Positions 1 through 8,255 are shown, numbered from the stretch's first letter. The stretch is 41,643 bases of DNA from Candidatus Stackebrandtia faecavium (GCA_019112895.1 DXIM01000093.1:1-41643), one strand, 5' to 3'. Numbers and translations: made by a program. Notes: a model not told the origin generated them from the sequence alone.

Positions 1-329
1 ATCCGTACAGCCCCGAAGAAGCGTGCGGAGGCTCCTTCTCGGTCATTAACCAGCACGCACTGAAAGCCGGTGACAAGACTGTCGGCACCGTTTATTTGCT
101 CTACGCCGACGGCAAGAACTGCGTCGTCACCATGAAGAACTAGAAGCTCGGTACGGCGTCCCCCGTGTCGGCCAGTCTCGCTGTTCAAGGCGGAGAGGAA
201 GGCGCTGATGCCGGCGACTTCGAGTATTACGCCGGGCCAGTGAAGAAATCGGCTGACGCCACCTGCGTCAAGTGGGGCGGCTCCGTCGGAGACGCCAAGT
301 TCACCAGTGAGTGGGAACACTGCGGCTAA
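1..329 (+). pseudogene. SapA-like secreted protein, 3' part, interrupted by in-frame TAG
   Basis: The reading frame enters from the left edge (first full codon at 3) and runs to a TAG at 141-143. The same frame then continues open for 61 more codons to a TAA at 327-329. Both halves resemble the spore-associated protein A family of actinomycetes. Before the stop are a CGGSFSVIN segment, TVYLLYADGKNCVVT and MKN; after it are KLGTAS, a YYAGPV segment, TCVKWGG and a C-terminal HCG. Family members are small secreted proteins with these cysteines and this Tyr-Tyr-Ala-Gly-Pro motif in one chain, so the TAG looks like a single substitution (AAG to TAG would fit) in an otherwise intact gene. The start and signal peptide lie outside the window. 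It could be a recent pseudogene, a readthrough gene or a sequencing error. The assignment is from memory of the family. Confidence 0.72.
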
Positions 330-351
330 TTGCCAACTTCGGGGTACATGA

Positions 352-391
352 GGGCCTCACCGCCGAATCTGTCGATTCGACGGTGAGGCCC
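352..391 (+). terminator. Stem-loop terminator after the SapA-like gene
   Basis: An 11-bp perfect stem, GGGCCTCACCG at 352-362 paired with CGGTGAGGCCC at 381-391, encloses a second short stem (CGAATC/GATTCG). It lies 22 bases after the TAA at 327-329 and before the HIT gene. There is no strong T tract, so termination is inferred from position and stem quality. Confidence 0.65.
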
Positions 392-477
392 TGGTCGTGT
401 CGAGCGGCGAGGACCACGGCAGCCGCAGTGGGTGGCGTCGGCGCGATAATCACACTGCGATACCGAGGTCGTACGAT

Positions 478-828
478 ATGGCGATGACTGATTGCCTTTT
501 CTGCAAGATCGTGGCGGGCGAGTTGCCGGCGACCAAAGTGGCCGAAACCGATGCGACGCTTGCATTTCGCGACATCAACCCCCAGGCGCCGACACATATT
601 CTGGTGATTCCGAAAGCGCACTATGTGAACGCGGCCGAGATGGTGCTCGCCGACCCCGACCTGACGACGCGAGTCATGGAAGAGGCCGTAAAAATCGCGG
701 ATTCCGAGGAGCTGTCGCAGGGGTACCGATTGTTGTTCAACACGGGCAAGGACTCCGGGCAAGAAGTTTTCCATGTGCACCTGCACATCCTCGGCGGAAA
801 ACCGTTGGGGCCGATGGTTTCAGTCTAA
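478..828 (+). CDS. HIT family (histidine triad) nucleotide hydrolase
   Basis: A 116-residue protein of the Hint branch of the HIT superfamily, small cytoplasmic enzymes that hydrolyse purine nucleoside phosphoramidates and aminoacyl-adenylates. The N-terminus CLFCKIVAGELPA and the C-terminal triad HVHLHILGGKPLGPM are both diagnostic; the middle triad histidine is the nucleophile. The full domain is present and nothing is truncated. ATG 478 is preferred because a GAGG at 465-468 sits about 9 bases upstream; ATG 484 in the same frame is possible. The gene stands alone after a terminator. Its stop lies three bases from the end of the convergent DUF1697 gene, so the two transcripts run into each other. 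The physiological substrate cannot be read from sequence. Confidence 0.9.
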   Translation: MAMTDCLFCKIVAGELPATKVAETDATLAFRDINPQAPTHILVIPKAHYVNAAEMVLADPDLTTRVMEEAVKIADSEELSQGYRLLFNTGKDSGQEVFHVHLHILGGKPLGPMVSV

Positions 829-831
829 GAC

Positions 832-1362
832 CTATGTGTACATCATGGTGTGGAGTCGCATGACGGTGCGCCAGTTGCGCACCGTCATCGGGTTATTCGG
901 CAAGCGCCGCTGGAAGAACGCTGGTGTCAAGGCGCTGCGTCCCATACCGTCCGGGTAGTGAATATAGAGTTCACGCCCGGCCCGCACGATCTCCTCTTTG
1001 CCGCGCGAAGGGCGCAGATCGATGTCATCTGTGGTCTCGTGGGCGAGGAATCCGACACCGACCTTCGAAGGATCGAGATCGCGATCCGCGAATGGGTAGT
1101 CCCGTACGACCGCGTCCAGTTCCGTCCTATCCCGCAGCAACACGGGAACCGCAAGCCCGAAACTGTCATTAATCGCCGTTGCGAGGTGTGAACGCAGTTC
1201 GTGCGGATCATCGTCGAAACGGAACACGACGTTGCCGGACTGAATATATGTACGGACGTCGGCGCAACCGAGCTCGGCAAAAACCTCTCGCAATCGCGCC
1301 ATCGGCACTGTTGAGTTCTTGCCGACGTTGATACCGCGAAGCAATGCCAGATAGGTGCACAT
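832..1362 (-). CDS. DUF1697 family protein
   Basis: A 176-residue protein that starts MCTYLALLRGINVGKN and carries the conserved DUF1697 signature: ALLRGINVG at the N-terminus, then LGCADVRTYIQSGNVVF and a C-terminal segment with LTPAFFQRRL, NNPMTVRNWRTV. DUF1697 proteins are widespread small soluble proteins without an established activity. The ATG at 1362 is chosen because family members begin almost exactly there and a GGAAGA sits about 9 bases upstream; longer in-frame extensions run into the terminator hairpin. It lies downstream of pepN on the same strand but behind a hairpin, so it is probably transcribed separately. No catalytic residue can be named. Confidence 0.82.
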   Translation of the reverse strand: MCTYLALLRGINVGKNSTVPMARLREVFAELGCADVRTYIQSGNVVFRFDDDPHELRSHLATAINDSFGLAVPVLLRDRTELDAVVRDYPFADRDLDPSKVGVGFLAHETTDDIDLRPSRGKEEIVRAGRELYIHYPDGMGRSALTPAFFQRRLPNNPMTVRNWRTVMRLHTMMYT

Positions 1363-1380
1363 GCCGACTATCTTCCAACG

Positions 1381-1416
1381 AAAAGGGGACGTCAGACCTG
1401 CCGACGCCCCCTTTTT
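1381..1416 (-). terminator. Bidirectional-looking hairpin between pepN and the DUF1697 gene
   Basis: AAAAGGGG-A-CGTC at 1381-1393 pairs with GACG-C-CCCCTTTT at 1403-1415 around one A/C mismatch. On the minus strand it follows the pepN stop by only a few bases and ends in a short U run; on the plus strand it is followed by more T residues (1412-1418). This position fits the end of pepN. Confidence 0.7.
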
Positions 1417-1423
1417 TTCGTTG

Positions 1424-3961
1424 CTATTTCGCGTTCTTATCGCATTCGCGTGCACGCAACGCGCGGGCGACATCATCGCGGTTTTCGAGCACACCGCGGC
1501 GCACGAGCGGGTCGTGCGATTCGTCCGCGAGCCACGCATCCATCAGGTCGAGCGTCTCCTGTTCCACGACCACGCGCGGGAACGCCTGAGAGATGAACTC
1601 GATTGCCTGCTCCAGACCCAAGCGCTTCGGCGCGTTCGTCACGGCCTGCAGATACTTGGCGACATAGGGACGCACCAAATCGACTTGGCTGGCCGGCGCG
1701 AAACCGAGCATGTAGGAACGACGTGCGTAGTTCGCGATCGTGTCGTCCTCAGTGATGCGGTACCACGCGTCCTGTTTCGATTCGGCCGTCGGCACAGCTG
1801 AACGCGCCATGAGCGACAAGCGCTCGCCGTCAGCGGTGTTGTCACGCTCAAGCTCCGCATCAATGTCCGACGTGGAAGCTTCACCGTGCGCTGTCAACGA
1901 AATCAACAGCTGCCAACGCAGGTCGGTGTCGATGGCCAGACCGTTCGGCACCTCCTCGTCATTGAGCCAGCCCCGCAGCGTCGCCAGGTCCGGTTTGCTA
2001 CGTGCGAACCGCGCATACGCCTGCGCCCAGGACCGCTGCATGTCTCCACCCGGAGTGGCGGAGAACGTCGCGGTTTTCGCCATGGCCGCGACGTCGGCGT
2101 ACAGCGAGTCGACGCGCGACTCGTCGGCGTACAGCAACGCGGTGCCAAGCTGCTGCTGCAGCGTGGTGATCAAAGAAATGTCCGCTTCGTGCGGCATGCC
2201 GGCCATTGCCAGCGCGATGAAGTCGCGCGCGGGCAGTTCGCCGTCCCGCAGCATGTCCCAGGCGGCCGCCCAGCACAGTGCCCGCGGAAGCGAATCCTCG
2301 AAGGACGCGATGTTGCTGATCACAGTCGCCAAGGAATCCGCATCGAGACGCAGCTTGCAGTAAGTGAGGTCGTCGTCGTTCAGGAGCAACACGTCGCCGG
2401 TCTTGACGCCTGTCAGCTCCGGGATCTCCGTCAGCTCGCCGCTGATGTCGGTCTCGACCCGGTGTCGACGCACGAGTTTGCCGTCGGTGAGGTCGTACAC
2501 GCCGATGCCGATGCGGTGGGTGCGCATCGTGGGGTAATCGGGGTGTACTTCCTGCCTAACCGCCACTCGCGAGTAAGCACTGTCCGCGACAGTGACCTCC
2601 GGCCGCAGCGTCGACACCCCGGCGGTCGCCAACCACGTGTCGGCGAATTCGCGCAGTTCTCGGCCAGAAGCCTTTTCGAGGCTGCTCAGCAGGTCAGAGA
2701 ACGTCGCATTACCCCATTTGTGGGTCTCGAAATATTCCTTGATCCCCTGCTTGAACGGCTCGATGCCGACGTACGCGACGAGCTGCTTGAGGATGCTGGC
2801 GCCCTTGGCGTACGTGATGCCGTCGAAGTTCGTGGCGACGGCCGCGACGTCGGGCATCTTCGTGTAGACAGGGTGCGTCGTGGGCAGCTGGTCCTGTCTG
2901 TAACCCCAGTTCTTGCGCAGGGACAGGAACGTGGTCCATGCGCCCGTATACTTGGTGGCTTCCACATTGGCCCAATGCGAGGCCCATTCAGCGAACGATT
3001 CGTTCAACCACAGATCTTCCCACCAGCGCATGGTGACGAGGTCGCCGAACCACATGTGTGCCATTTCGTGAAGGATTACATTGGCGCGCTGTTCCAGGTG
3101 GTATTCGGTGGCCTGCGACCGGAACAGGAACGCCGACTCGGCGATCGTGACGCAGCCGAAGTTCTCCATGGCGCCCATGTTGTATTCGGGCGCGAAAATC
3201 TGGTCGTATTTGGGCAGTGGGTACCGCACGCCGAAAGCGGAATGGAAGTGGTCGAAGCCCTGCTTCGTGATCTCGAAAACGCCGTCCGGGTCCAGGTATT
3301 GCTTCATCGACTGGCGGCAGTACAAGCCGAGCTCGATGCCGTCGTGCGACGTCGTGACTTCGTGGTACGGGCCGGCGCACAGGGCCGCGATGTAGGTGCT
3401 CATCCGCGGTGTCGGCGCGAACCGCACGGTCTTGGCGTCGTTGCTTTGCGATGTCTCCTCGGTGATGGGCATGTTGGAGATCGCGCGCCAATGCTGCGGC
3501 ACGGTCACGTTGAAAGTGAACTGTGCCTTCAGGTCGGGCTGGTCGAAGCAAGCGAACATTTGCTGGGCATCGGCCACTTCGAACTGGGAATACAGGTAGG
3601 TCTCGCCGTCGACACGGTCCGTCATACGGTGCAAACCTTGCCCGCTTGTCGAGTAACGACACACTGCGTTGACGGTCAGCTCGTTATTCTCGGCCATCGC
3701 CGGAATCGCCAAACCGGTCTTCGGCGCGTAGTTAGTGACGTCGATTTCGGCGCCGTTAAGCGTTGCGGAAACGACAGAATCCGCAGCGATCTCAATGAAA
3801 GTTGTTGCGCCGGGTTCGGCGCACGTGAACCGCACCGTCGATGTCGACTCAAAGGTTTCGTCGCCTGTGGTCAAATCGAGGTTCACGTCGTAGCTTTCGA
3901 CGTGAAGCAGCCGGGCACGCTCGGCTGCATCGGTCTGCGCCAAGATGTGGGTCTCCGCCAC
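1424..3961 (-). CDS. pepN: Aminopeptidase N (M1 family zinc metallopeptidase)
   Basis: An 845-residue cytosolic aminopeptidase that removes N-terminal residues from peptides, typically completing degradation of products from ATP-dependent proteases. The substrate-anchoring GAMENF motif lies near residue 262. The zinc site HEMAHMWFGD lies near residue 297, with the third ligand glutamate in LWLNESFAEW about 19 residues later. The C-terminal half is the long alpha-helical ERAP1-C-like domain, and the length is usual for actinobacterial PepN. The start is GTG 3961: it opens the family-like sequence VAETHILAQTDAAERA and has an AGGGAG seven bases upstream; an earlier in-frame ATG (4081) would add 40 unrelated residues. 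It is divergent from the DUF1015 gene, with about 105 bases shared for both promoters. Confidence 0.95.
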   Translation of the reverse strand: MAETHILAQTDAAERARLLHVESYDVNLDLTTGDETFESTSTVRFTCAEPGATTFIEIAADSVVSATLNGAEIDVTNYAPKTGLAIPAMAENNELTVNAVCRYSTSGQGLHRMTDRVDGETYLYSQFEVADAQQMFACFDQPDLKAQFTFNVTVPQHWRAISNMPITEETSQSNDAKTVRFAPTPRMSTYIAALCAGPYHEVTTSHDGIELGLYCRQSMKQYLDPDGVFEITKQGFDHFHSAFGVRYPLPKYDQIFAPEYNMGAMENFGCVTIAESAFLFRSQATEYHLEQRANVILHEMAHMWFGDLVTMRWWEDLWLNESFAEWASHWANVEATKYTGAWTTFLSLRKNWGYRQDQLPTTHPVYTKMPDVAAVATNFDGITYAKGASILKQLVAYVGIEPFKQGIKEYFETHKWGNATFSDLLSSLEKASGRELREFADTWLATAGVSTLRPEVTVADSAYSRVAVRQEVHPDYPTMRTHRIGIGVYDLTDGKLVRRHRVETDISGELTEIPELTGVKTGDVLLLNDDDLTYCKLRLDADSLATVISNIASFEDSLPRALCWAAAWDMLRDGELPARDFIALAMAGMPHEADISLITTLQQQLGTALLYADESRVDSLYADVAAMAKTATFSATPGGDMQRSWAQAYARFARSKPDLATLRGWLNDEEVPNGLAIDTDLRWQLLISLTAHGEASTSDIDAELERDNTADGERLSLMARSAVPTAESKQDAWYRITEDDTIANYARRSYMLGFAPASQVDLVRPYVAKYLQAVTNAPKRLGLEQAIEFISQAFPRVVVEQETLDLMDAWLADESHDPLVRRGVLENRDDVARALRARECDKNAK

Positions 3962-4066
3962 GTTGCAGCTCCCTATGTTGAATTGAGAAAGGTTTAGGGT
4001 GAGTGTGGCACGTGCTTCCTGACCAGCGCCATGCACCGGACGAAAGATAGCCGCTACTGTGAAGCG

Positions 4067-5260
4067 GTGACTGCAGCACACCCGATTTCACGCGCCTGGT
4101 TGTCCACCGGTGAGACCGGAGCACCCAACTATGATGAGTTCGCTGATGACTCCGCGATCACGGAGGTCATAGCGAAGAAACCGACATCAATGCTGTCGGT
4201 GGAGATGCCGCACCGTGCGCCTGAGGCCCGCGCCGCCGACATGGGATTTTACGAGTGCCTGCCCGCCGCTGTGGAACGCCTCACCGCGTTGCAACAGTCC
4301 GGTCGATTCGCCGCTGAGGATGAGACGGTTGTGGCCTACCGCATCTCGGACACGGACGGCCGCGTCAGCTACGGCCTGTTTTGCATGGTCGACACGGATG
4401 AGATCTCTACCAGCCCGCAAGAACCGGGCCGCGTGATCCGCAACGAGGACGTCTTCATCGAGAAGGTTGAAGAACGTGCCGCCCTCAACAGTGCTCTGCA
4501 CCACCTTCTGTCGCCGGTCTTGCTGGTGCAAAATTCGCGCACCGATGAGCTTGAAGCCGCCTTGGCGCAGGCCTGCACCGGCGAGGCTTTCGTCACAGAC
4601 ACCGACGAATCGCAACGTCAGCACCAGATTTGGCCGGTCGCCGACCCGCAGTTGCGGCGGCAGCTGTGCGAACTCGCAGGCGGCGGAGACCTGATCGTGG
4701 CAGACGGGAACCACAGGTCTCTGGCAGTCCAGGTAGGAGGTTTGCCGCAGTTTCTTGCTGTAGTGACCACGCCTCAGTCGGTGGATATCCAGCCGTACCA
4801 TCGGCTCGTTTCGACCTTGAACATGTCGGCATCGGATTTCCTCACACGGTTGCGGGAACGTGGCGCGGACATCTCCAAGGTTGCTGAACTCACCACGCCG
4901 CAGAACGCGGGGACGGTCCACATGTATCTGGATGGCGAAACGCATGCCGTCTCGCTTCCGGATGTGTCCGGCTCTGTCGTCGACAGGCTCGACCACGCGC
5001 GCGTGGAAGCCGTTGTGTTCAACGATGTGCTCGGTATGGACGCCGGCGACTCACACATAACCTATGTGGGCGGCGATTACCCACCAGAATGGTTGGTGCA
5101 GCAGGTTGATTCCGGTGCTGCGCAGTTGGCGATCCTGATAGCACCGGTGACGGTCGACGACTTCATGACCGTGAACCTGGAACGGCTGAAACTTCCGCGT
5201 AAGTCGACGTGGTTTACGCCCAAGGCCCGAGCGGGTCTGGTGCTTTCCGACCTGCGATGA
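4067..5260 (+). CDS. DUF1015 family protein
   Basis: A 397-residue cytoplasmic protein of the DUF1015 family. The recognisable core is VIRNEDVFIEKVEERAAL (about residues 125-142), the LIVADGNHR motif that corresponds to the conserved ADGHHR of the family, and the C-terminal DFMTVNLERLKLPRKSTWFTPK segment. Some DUF1015 relatives have been linked to free-serine kinase activity, but that function should not be assumed here. GTG 4067 is taken as start because it gives a family-like N-terminus; ATG 4031 in frame is an alternative. No strong ribosome site is visible before either. The stop overlaps possible ATG starts of the downstream rpiB (ATGA at 5257-5260), suggesting a two-gene operon with translational coupling. 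Confidence 0.8.
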   Translation: MTAAHPISRAWLSTGETGAPNYDEFADDSAITEVIAKKPTSMLSVEMPHRAPEARAADMGFYECLPAAVERLTALQQSGRFAAEDETVVAYRISDTDGRVSYGLFCMVDTDEISTSPQEPGRVIRNEDVFIEKVEERAALNSALHHLLSPVLLVQNSRTDELEAALAQACTGEAFVTDTDESQRQHQIWPVADPQLRRQLCELAGGGDLIVADGNHRSLAVQVGGLPQFLAVVTTPQSVDIQPYHRLVSTLNMSASDFLTRLRERGADISKVAELTTPQNAGTVHMYLDGETHAVSLPDVSGSVVDRLDHARVEAVVFNDVLGMDAGDSHITYVGGDYPPEWLVQQVDSGAAQLAILIAPVTVDDFMTVNLERLKLPRKSTWFTPKARAGLVLSDLR

Positions 5261-5268
5261 TGCCAGGC

Positions 5269-5736
5269 ATGGGAGTTTATCTGGGCAGCGATCACGCCGG
5301 TTTCGAGCTCAAAGCGCAGCTTCGCGCTCACCTCGAGGAACAGGGGCACGACGTGGTGGACGTAGGACCGCATCATTACGACGCGGACGACGACTACCCG
5401 CCGTTTTGTATAGCCACGGCGACGCGGGTTGTCGATTCGCCGGGGAGCCTCGGGGTCGTCATTGGCGGTTCCGGAAACGGAGAACAGATCGCGGCGAATA
5501 AGGTCGCCGGGACTCGCGCGGTACTGGCGTGGAGTGCTGAGACTGCGAAGTTGGGGCGTGAACACAATGATGCGAACGTGGTCAGCATCGGCGCACGCAT
5601 GCATTCCGCCGACGAGGCGTTGACAATTGTGGACACGTTCTTGAAGACGGATTTCAGTGATGGCGCCCGCCATCAACGCCGTATCGATCAACTCGCCGAG
5701 TATGAACGCACCCGCGAGCCGTTCGAGTTGCCTTGA
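5269..5736 (+). CDS. rpiB: Ribose-5-phosphate isomerase B
   Basis: A 155-residue RpiB/LacAB-family isomerase that interconverts ribulose 5-phosphate and ribose 5-phosphate in the non-oxidative pentose phosphate pathway. GSDHAG lies at residues 6-11 and GGSGNGEQIAANK at about 66-78. As in the Mycobacterium tuberculosis enzyme, the loop has Ser68 and Glu72 (GSGNGEQ) instead of the catalytic cysteine of the Escherichia coli type, so Glu72 is the likely base. REHNDANVVSIGAR is the conserved phosphate-binding region. Starts at 5257 and 5260 (ATGATG overlapping the upstream stop) are equally possible; ATG 5269 best matches family N-termini. It is coupled to the DUF1015 gene and ends at a stem-loop. 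Confidence 0.93.
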   Translation: MGVYLGSDHAGFELKAQLRAHLEEQGHDVVDVGPHHYDADDDYPPFCIATATRVVDSPGSLGVVIGGSGNGEQIAANKVAGTRAVLAWSAETAKLGREHNDANVVSIGARMHSADEALTIVDTFLKTDFSDGARHQRRIDQLAEYERTREPFELP

Positions 5737-5744
5737 TCAGGTTG

Positions 5745-5787
5745 ACAGGTGTTCGCCCCTGACGGTCACGTCCGGACGAACACCTGT
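5745..5787. terminator. Stem-loop between convergent rpiB and the small secreted-protein gene
   Basis: ACAGGTGTTCG at 5745-5755 pairs perfectly with CGAACACCTGT at 5777-5787. It sits 8 bases past the rpiB stop and 5 bases past the end of the minus-strand gene, so it can serve both. The loop is long (21 nt) and there is no T tract. Confidence 0.6.
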
Positions 5788-5792
5788 GGGGG

Positions 5793-6086
5793 CTAAGCCA
5801 GGTATGCCACGCAGTCGGTTTCGATCCAGCCGGTGCTGCCGGCCATGAATCCGTCTTCGACTTCGACCTTCACAGCGTCGGAGTTGGAGTCGATCGCGGT
5901 CAGGCTGTCATCCTTCTTGGCGTAGCCCTGCAGTCCCGATCCGGACCCTTCGAAGCTGTCGTATACGCCGGCGGTCGCGCAGCTGACGACGGCTGGTGTT
6001 TCGGCGGCTTGGGCCGGGGTGGCCAACGCGACGACACCGGCGGTGGCGATTGCGGCTACACCGATACGCGCAGCAATACGGAACAT
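5793..6086 (-). CDS. Small secreted protein, possibly SH3-like
   Basis: A 97-residue protein with a clear Sec signal peptide: MFRIAARIG, then a hydrophobic run and a cleavage site near TPAQA at about residue 27. The mature part of about 70 residues is acidic and has two cysteines (CATAG near residue 36 and DCVAYLA near the end), which may form a disulfide. The ending GSTGWIETDCVAYL resembles the GWV-x3-YL tail of bacterial SH3 domains, and GYAKKDDSLTAI would then be an early strand; this is a weak resemblance only. An AAAGGATG Shine-Dalgarno sequence precedes the ATG. It is not linked to neighbours and no specific function is recognised. Confidence 0.75.
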   Translation of the reverse strand: MFRIAARIGVAAIATAGVVALATPAQAAETPAVVSCATAGVYDSFEGSGSGLQGYAKKDDSLTAIDSNSDAVKVEVEDGFMAGSTGWIETDCVAYLA

Positions 6087-6250
6087 ATGTACATCCTTTG
6101 GTTAAGAACCTAATAGGGCATGCGAATCTTCGCAGAACACAGGTAAACCCGTCAACGCGGCTGCTACGCGTCACGAGGCGCTATCGGGACAAAGCGGAGT
6201 GCGCGCGACAGCTAACCTTGACAACGCAACGAAAGCGATAGGAGGCGTGC

Positions 6251-7843
6251 ATGGCGGAGTTGGACCTAGTGTGTGGTCCGGCGGACCCGCTGCCGGAGGC
6301 CTCGCAAAGCTATCGCTTGACGACCCGGATCGGGTCGGGCGGCCAAGCGGACGTGTTCAAAGCCGTGCGACGCTCCGGGGGAGTCGCGTCGGCGCCCGTC
6401 ACCGTCAAAGTCTTCCGACCTCAGCCCGGTATCCCGTTGCCGGAGCAGTTCCGAGCATGGGACAAAGGCGATGCGGTGCTCATGGACATGCTGGGGCGCA
6501 GCGTACCCGGCATTTGTCGCCGCATCGATGCGTTCTACGGGCACCCACCGCATCAACCTGGCCAAGGACCCGACCGCAACACCCTGTGGCCGTACCAGGT
6601 TCTGGAGTATCTACCCGGCCGAGACCTGCAGGAACTCCTCCCGCTCCCGCAACGCCCACACATCGACGCCGTCTCGATCCTGAAGACCATCGCGACCGTT
6701 CTGGGGCGGATGCATCAACCGAGGTACTCCGGTGCTCATCCCGCACTGCATATGGACATTAAGCCGGCGAACATCATCATGGCGCCGTCCGGTGAAGCGA
6801 AAATCATCGACTTCACCGGTTCGCGCTACTGCACACCCAGCCACCTCACCAGCATCGCGTACTCACCAGGAGCGGGCGGCCCCGAAGCGGTTGAAGGGCA
6901 CGCCAGCCCCGCCTACGATGTGCACGGTCTCGGTGCCGTCGCGTTCTACCTCATCACGGGTTCGCTGCCGCGTAACGGAGGCGCAGGATTGCGCAGCCAC
7001 CCCGCGTTGGAGTCCGACCCCCGGTTGCGCGACCACCTTTTGGCGGCGCTGGCGGACTCGCCGCAGCAGCGCCCGCTCACTTCGCAGTTGCCGGACTGGA
7101 TCGACCAGTTGGCGCCGCTGGTGCGTGACGCGAAAACCCCGGTGCTCCGGGTGGGCTGGTACAGCGAGGGGGCTGCGCCGGCTGCGGTACTTCCGAACCA
7201 GGTCGTGCGTGGCAATTTCGACCAGGCGGGCCGGCACGACGAGCCCGCGACATTGCCGATCATGTCTGGTGACACAGCCGCAAGCGCGGCGTCGCCGACG
7301 AAACCAGTGCAACACGTGCCTGCGCCGACATCGGTGATGCACGTCAACCAGCAAACGAGCGCACCACCGGTTTCCCCTCCAGGGGCATACGGGCGCGGGG
7401 TCGCGCGGCCGACGCGTTCGCAGCCGAATGCGCGGCACGACCAGCCGGAGGAACCGCCCCCGCCGCGGCAGCCGCCCACGCCGTCACGCCCATGGTTCGG
7501 CCGAGACGGCAAACTGCAGGCTCTCAAAAGCGGGGGAGAACTGTCGGTCGTCGGCGGCTTGTTCCTGTTGTTGTGCTGGGCGATATGGGTTTTGGCGAAC
7601 GCCCTGAGCGACTTCTTCTGGTATGTCGTGGTGCTGTTGTTCGTGTACATCGTGGCGGCCGGTGTGTTCGCGATCGCGCGGATGGTCGGTACCTTGGTGA
7701 TCGTGCGCCTACTGGGGCGTACCCGCCGAACGGCACGTCTATCTCATTTGGCCAGCGGAATCTTCTTGATCGTCGTCGGAATCGAATTCCTCAAGGGCGT
7801 CGGATTCCTTGTAGACGCATGGACATGGATCACGACCTTGTGA
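6251..7843 (+). CDS. Membrane-anchored Ser/Thr protein kinase, atypical DFG
   Basis: A 530-residue protein with an N-terminal Hanks-type kinase domain (about residues 20-295), a Pro-rich linker (about 300-425) and a C-terminal membrane region with about three hydrophobic segments (near 431-452, 456-476 and 501-521). Visible kinase features are the glycine loop IGSGGQA at 27-33, Lys53 in VTVKVF, HMDIKPANII with catalytic Asp169, Lys171 and Asn174, and DFT at 187-189 where DFG is usual. The activation segment ends in SPGAGGPEA instead of a standard APE. All phosphotransfer residues are kept, so it may be active with unusual activation-loop control. No extracellular PASTA or sensor domain is present. 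AGGAGG precedes the ATG at good spacing. It appears monocistronic. Confidence 0.87.
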   Translation: MAELDLVCGPADPLPEASQSYRLTTRIGSGGQADVFKAVRRSGGVASAPVTVKVFRPQPGIPLPEQFRAWDKGDAVLMDMLGRSVPGICRRIDAFYGHPPHQPGQGPDRNTLWPYQVLEYLPGRDLQELLPLPQRPHIDAVSILKTIATVLGRMHQPRYSGAHPALHMDIKPANIIMAPSGEAKIIDFTGSRYCTPSHLTSIAYSPGAGGPEAVEGHASPAYDVHGLGAVAFYLITGSLPRNGGAGLRSHPALESDPRLRDHLLAALADSPQQRPLTSQLPDWIDQLAPLVRDAKTPVLRVGWYSEGAAPAAVLPNQVVRGNFDQAGRHDEPATLPIMSGDTAASAASPTKPVQHVPAPTSVMHVNQQTSAPPVSPPGAYGRGVARPTRSQPNARHDQPEEPPPPRQPPTPSRPWFGRDGKLQALKSGGELSVVGGLFLLLCWAIWVLANALSDFFWYVVVLLFVYIVAAGVFAIARMVGTLVIVRLLGRTRRTARLSHLASGIFLIVVGIEFLKGVGFLVDAWTWITTL

Positions 7844-7865
7844 TGCGACCAGGATTCAATGACAA

Positions 7866-7899
7866 AACTGTCCGGCCCCAGTATTGGAGCCGGACAGTT
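7866..7899. terminator. Terminator between the kinase gene and tRNA-Pro
   Basis: AACTGTCCGGC at 7866-7876 pairs perfectly with GCCGGACAGTT at 7889-7899 around a 12-base loop. It lies 22 bases after the kinase stop and four bases past the end of the minus-strand tRNA, where the minus-strand reading ends in TTTTG. It probably terminates both. Confidence 0.78.
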
Positions 7900-7903
7900 G
7901 CGA

Positions 7904-7980
7904 TGGTCGGGAAGACAGGATTTGAACCTGCGACCCTCCGCTCCCAAAGCGGATGCGCTACCAAGCTGCGCCACTTCCCG
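7904..7980 (-). tRNA. tRNA-Pro (anticodon TGG)
   Basis: Read on the minus strand, the acceptor arms CGGGAAG and CTTCCCG pair. The D arm is GCGC-N9-GCGC. The anticodon stem TCCGC/GCGGA holds the loop TTTGGGA with anticodon TGG, and the T arm GCAGG/CCTGT holds TTCAAAT. The discriminator is A and the 3' CCA is encoded (7904-7906). It is followed by the terminator at 7866-7899. Confidence 0.95.
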
Positions 7981-8056
7981 ATGTCGACCAACTGCAGTAG
8001 TTCGACGACATTCACGGCACAACCATGATCCTGAGAAAATGGATCGTCCGCCATTG

Positions 8057-8074
8057 ATGCCCCCGTAGGGGCAT
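8057..8074. other. Short hairpin between the two tRNA genes
   Basis: ATGCCCC at 8057-8063 pairs with GGGGCAT at 8068-8074 around CGTA. It lies between tRNA-Gly and tRNA-Pro on the minus strand. Without a U run it may be a partial terminator or a processing signal for a shared tRNA transcript. Confidence 0.4.
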
Positions 8075-8091
8075 TACCTGGGGTTTTACCG

Positions 8092-8165
8092 TGGAGCGGA
8101 TGACGGGAATCGAACCCGCACTATCAGTTTGGAAGACTGAGGCTCTACCATTGAGCTACATCCGC
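8092..8165 (-). tRNA. tRNA-Gly (anticodon TCC)
   Basis: Read on the minus strand, GCGGATG/CATCCGC form the acceptor stem. The D arm contains AGCTCAATGGTAGAGC. The anticodon stem TCAGT/ACTGA holds the loop CTTCCAA with anticodon TCC, and the T arm GCGGG/CCCGT holds TTCGATT. The discriminator is T and the 3' CCA is encoded (8092-8094). It is upstream of tRNA-Pro on the same strand, probably in one transcript. A TATATA on the minus strand (about 8185-8192) could be its -10 element. Confidence 0.95.
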
Positions 8166-8255
8166 CTGTGCGTTTACACGCAGCGGTATATAGGTTAACC
8201 GGCGCGTTCACGCGCTTGCCACTGGGTTAGCCAAAGCCATCTGTTTGCGTAGTTT

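Noticed and set aside
1886-3997. 703-codon open frame on the plus strand opposite pepN
   Set aside because: It is the antisense of a clear PepN gene, Arg/His/Gly/Val-rich as expected from GC-rich codon shadow, with no domain.
6228-6233. TTGACA as a -35 box for the kinase gene
   Set aside because: It lies only 18 bases before the ATG and overlaps the ribosome-site region, too close for a promoter of this gene.
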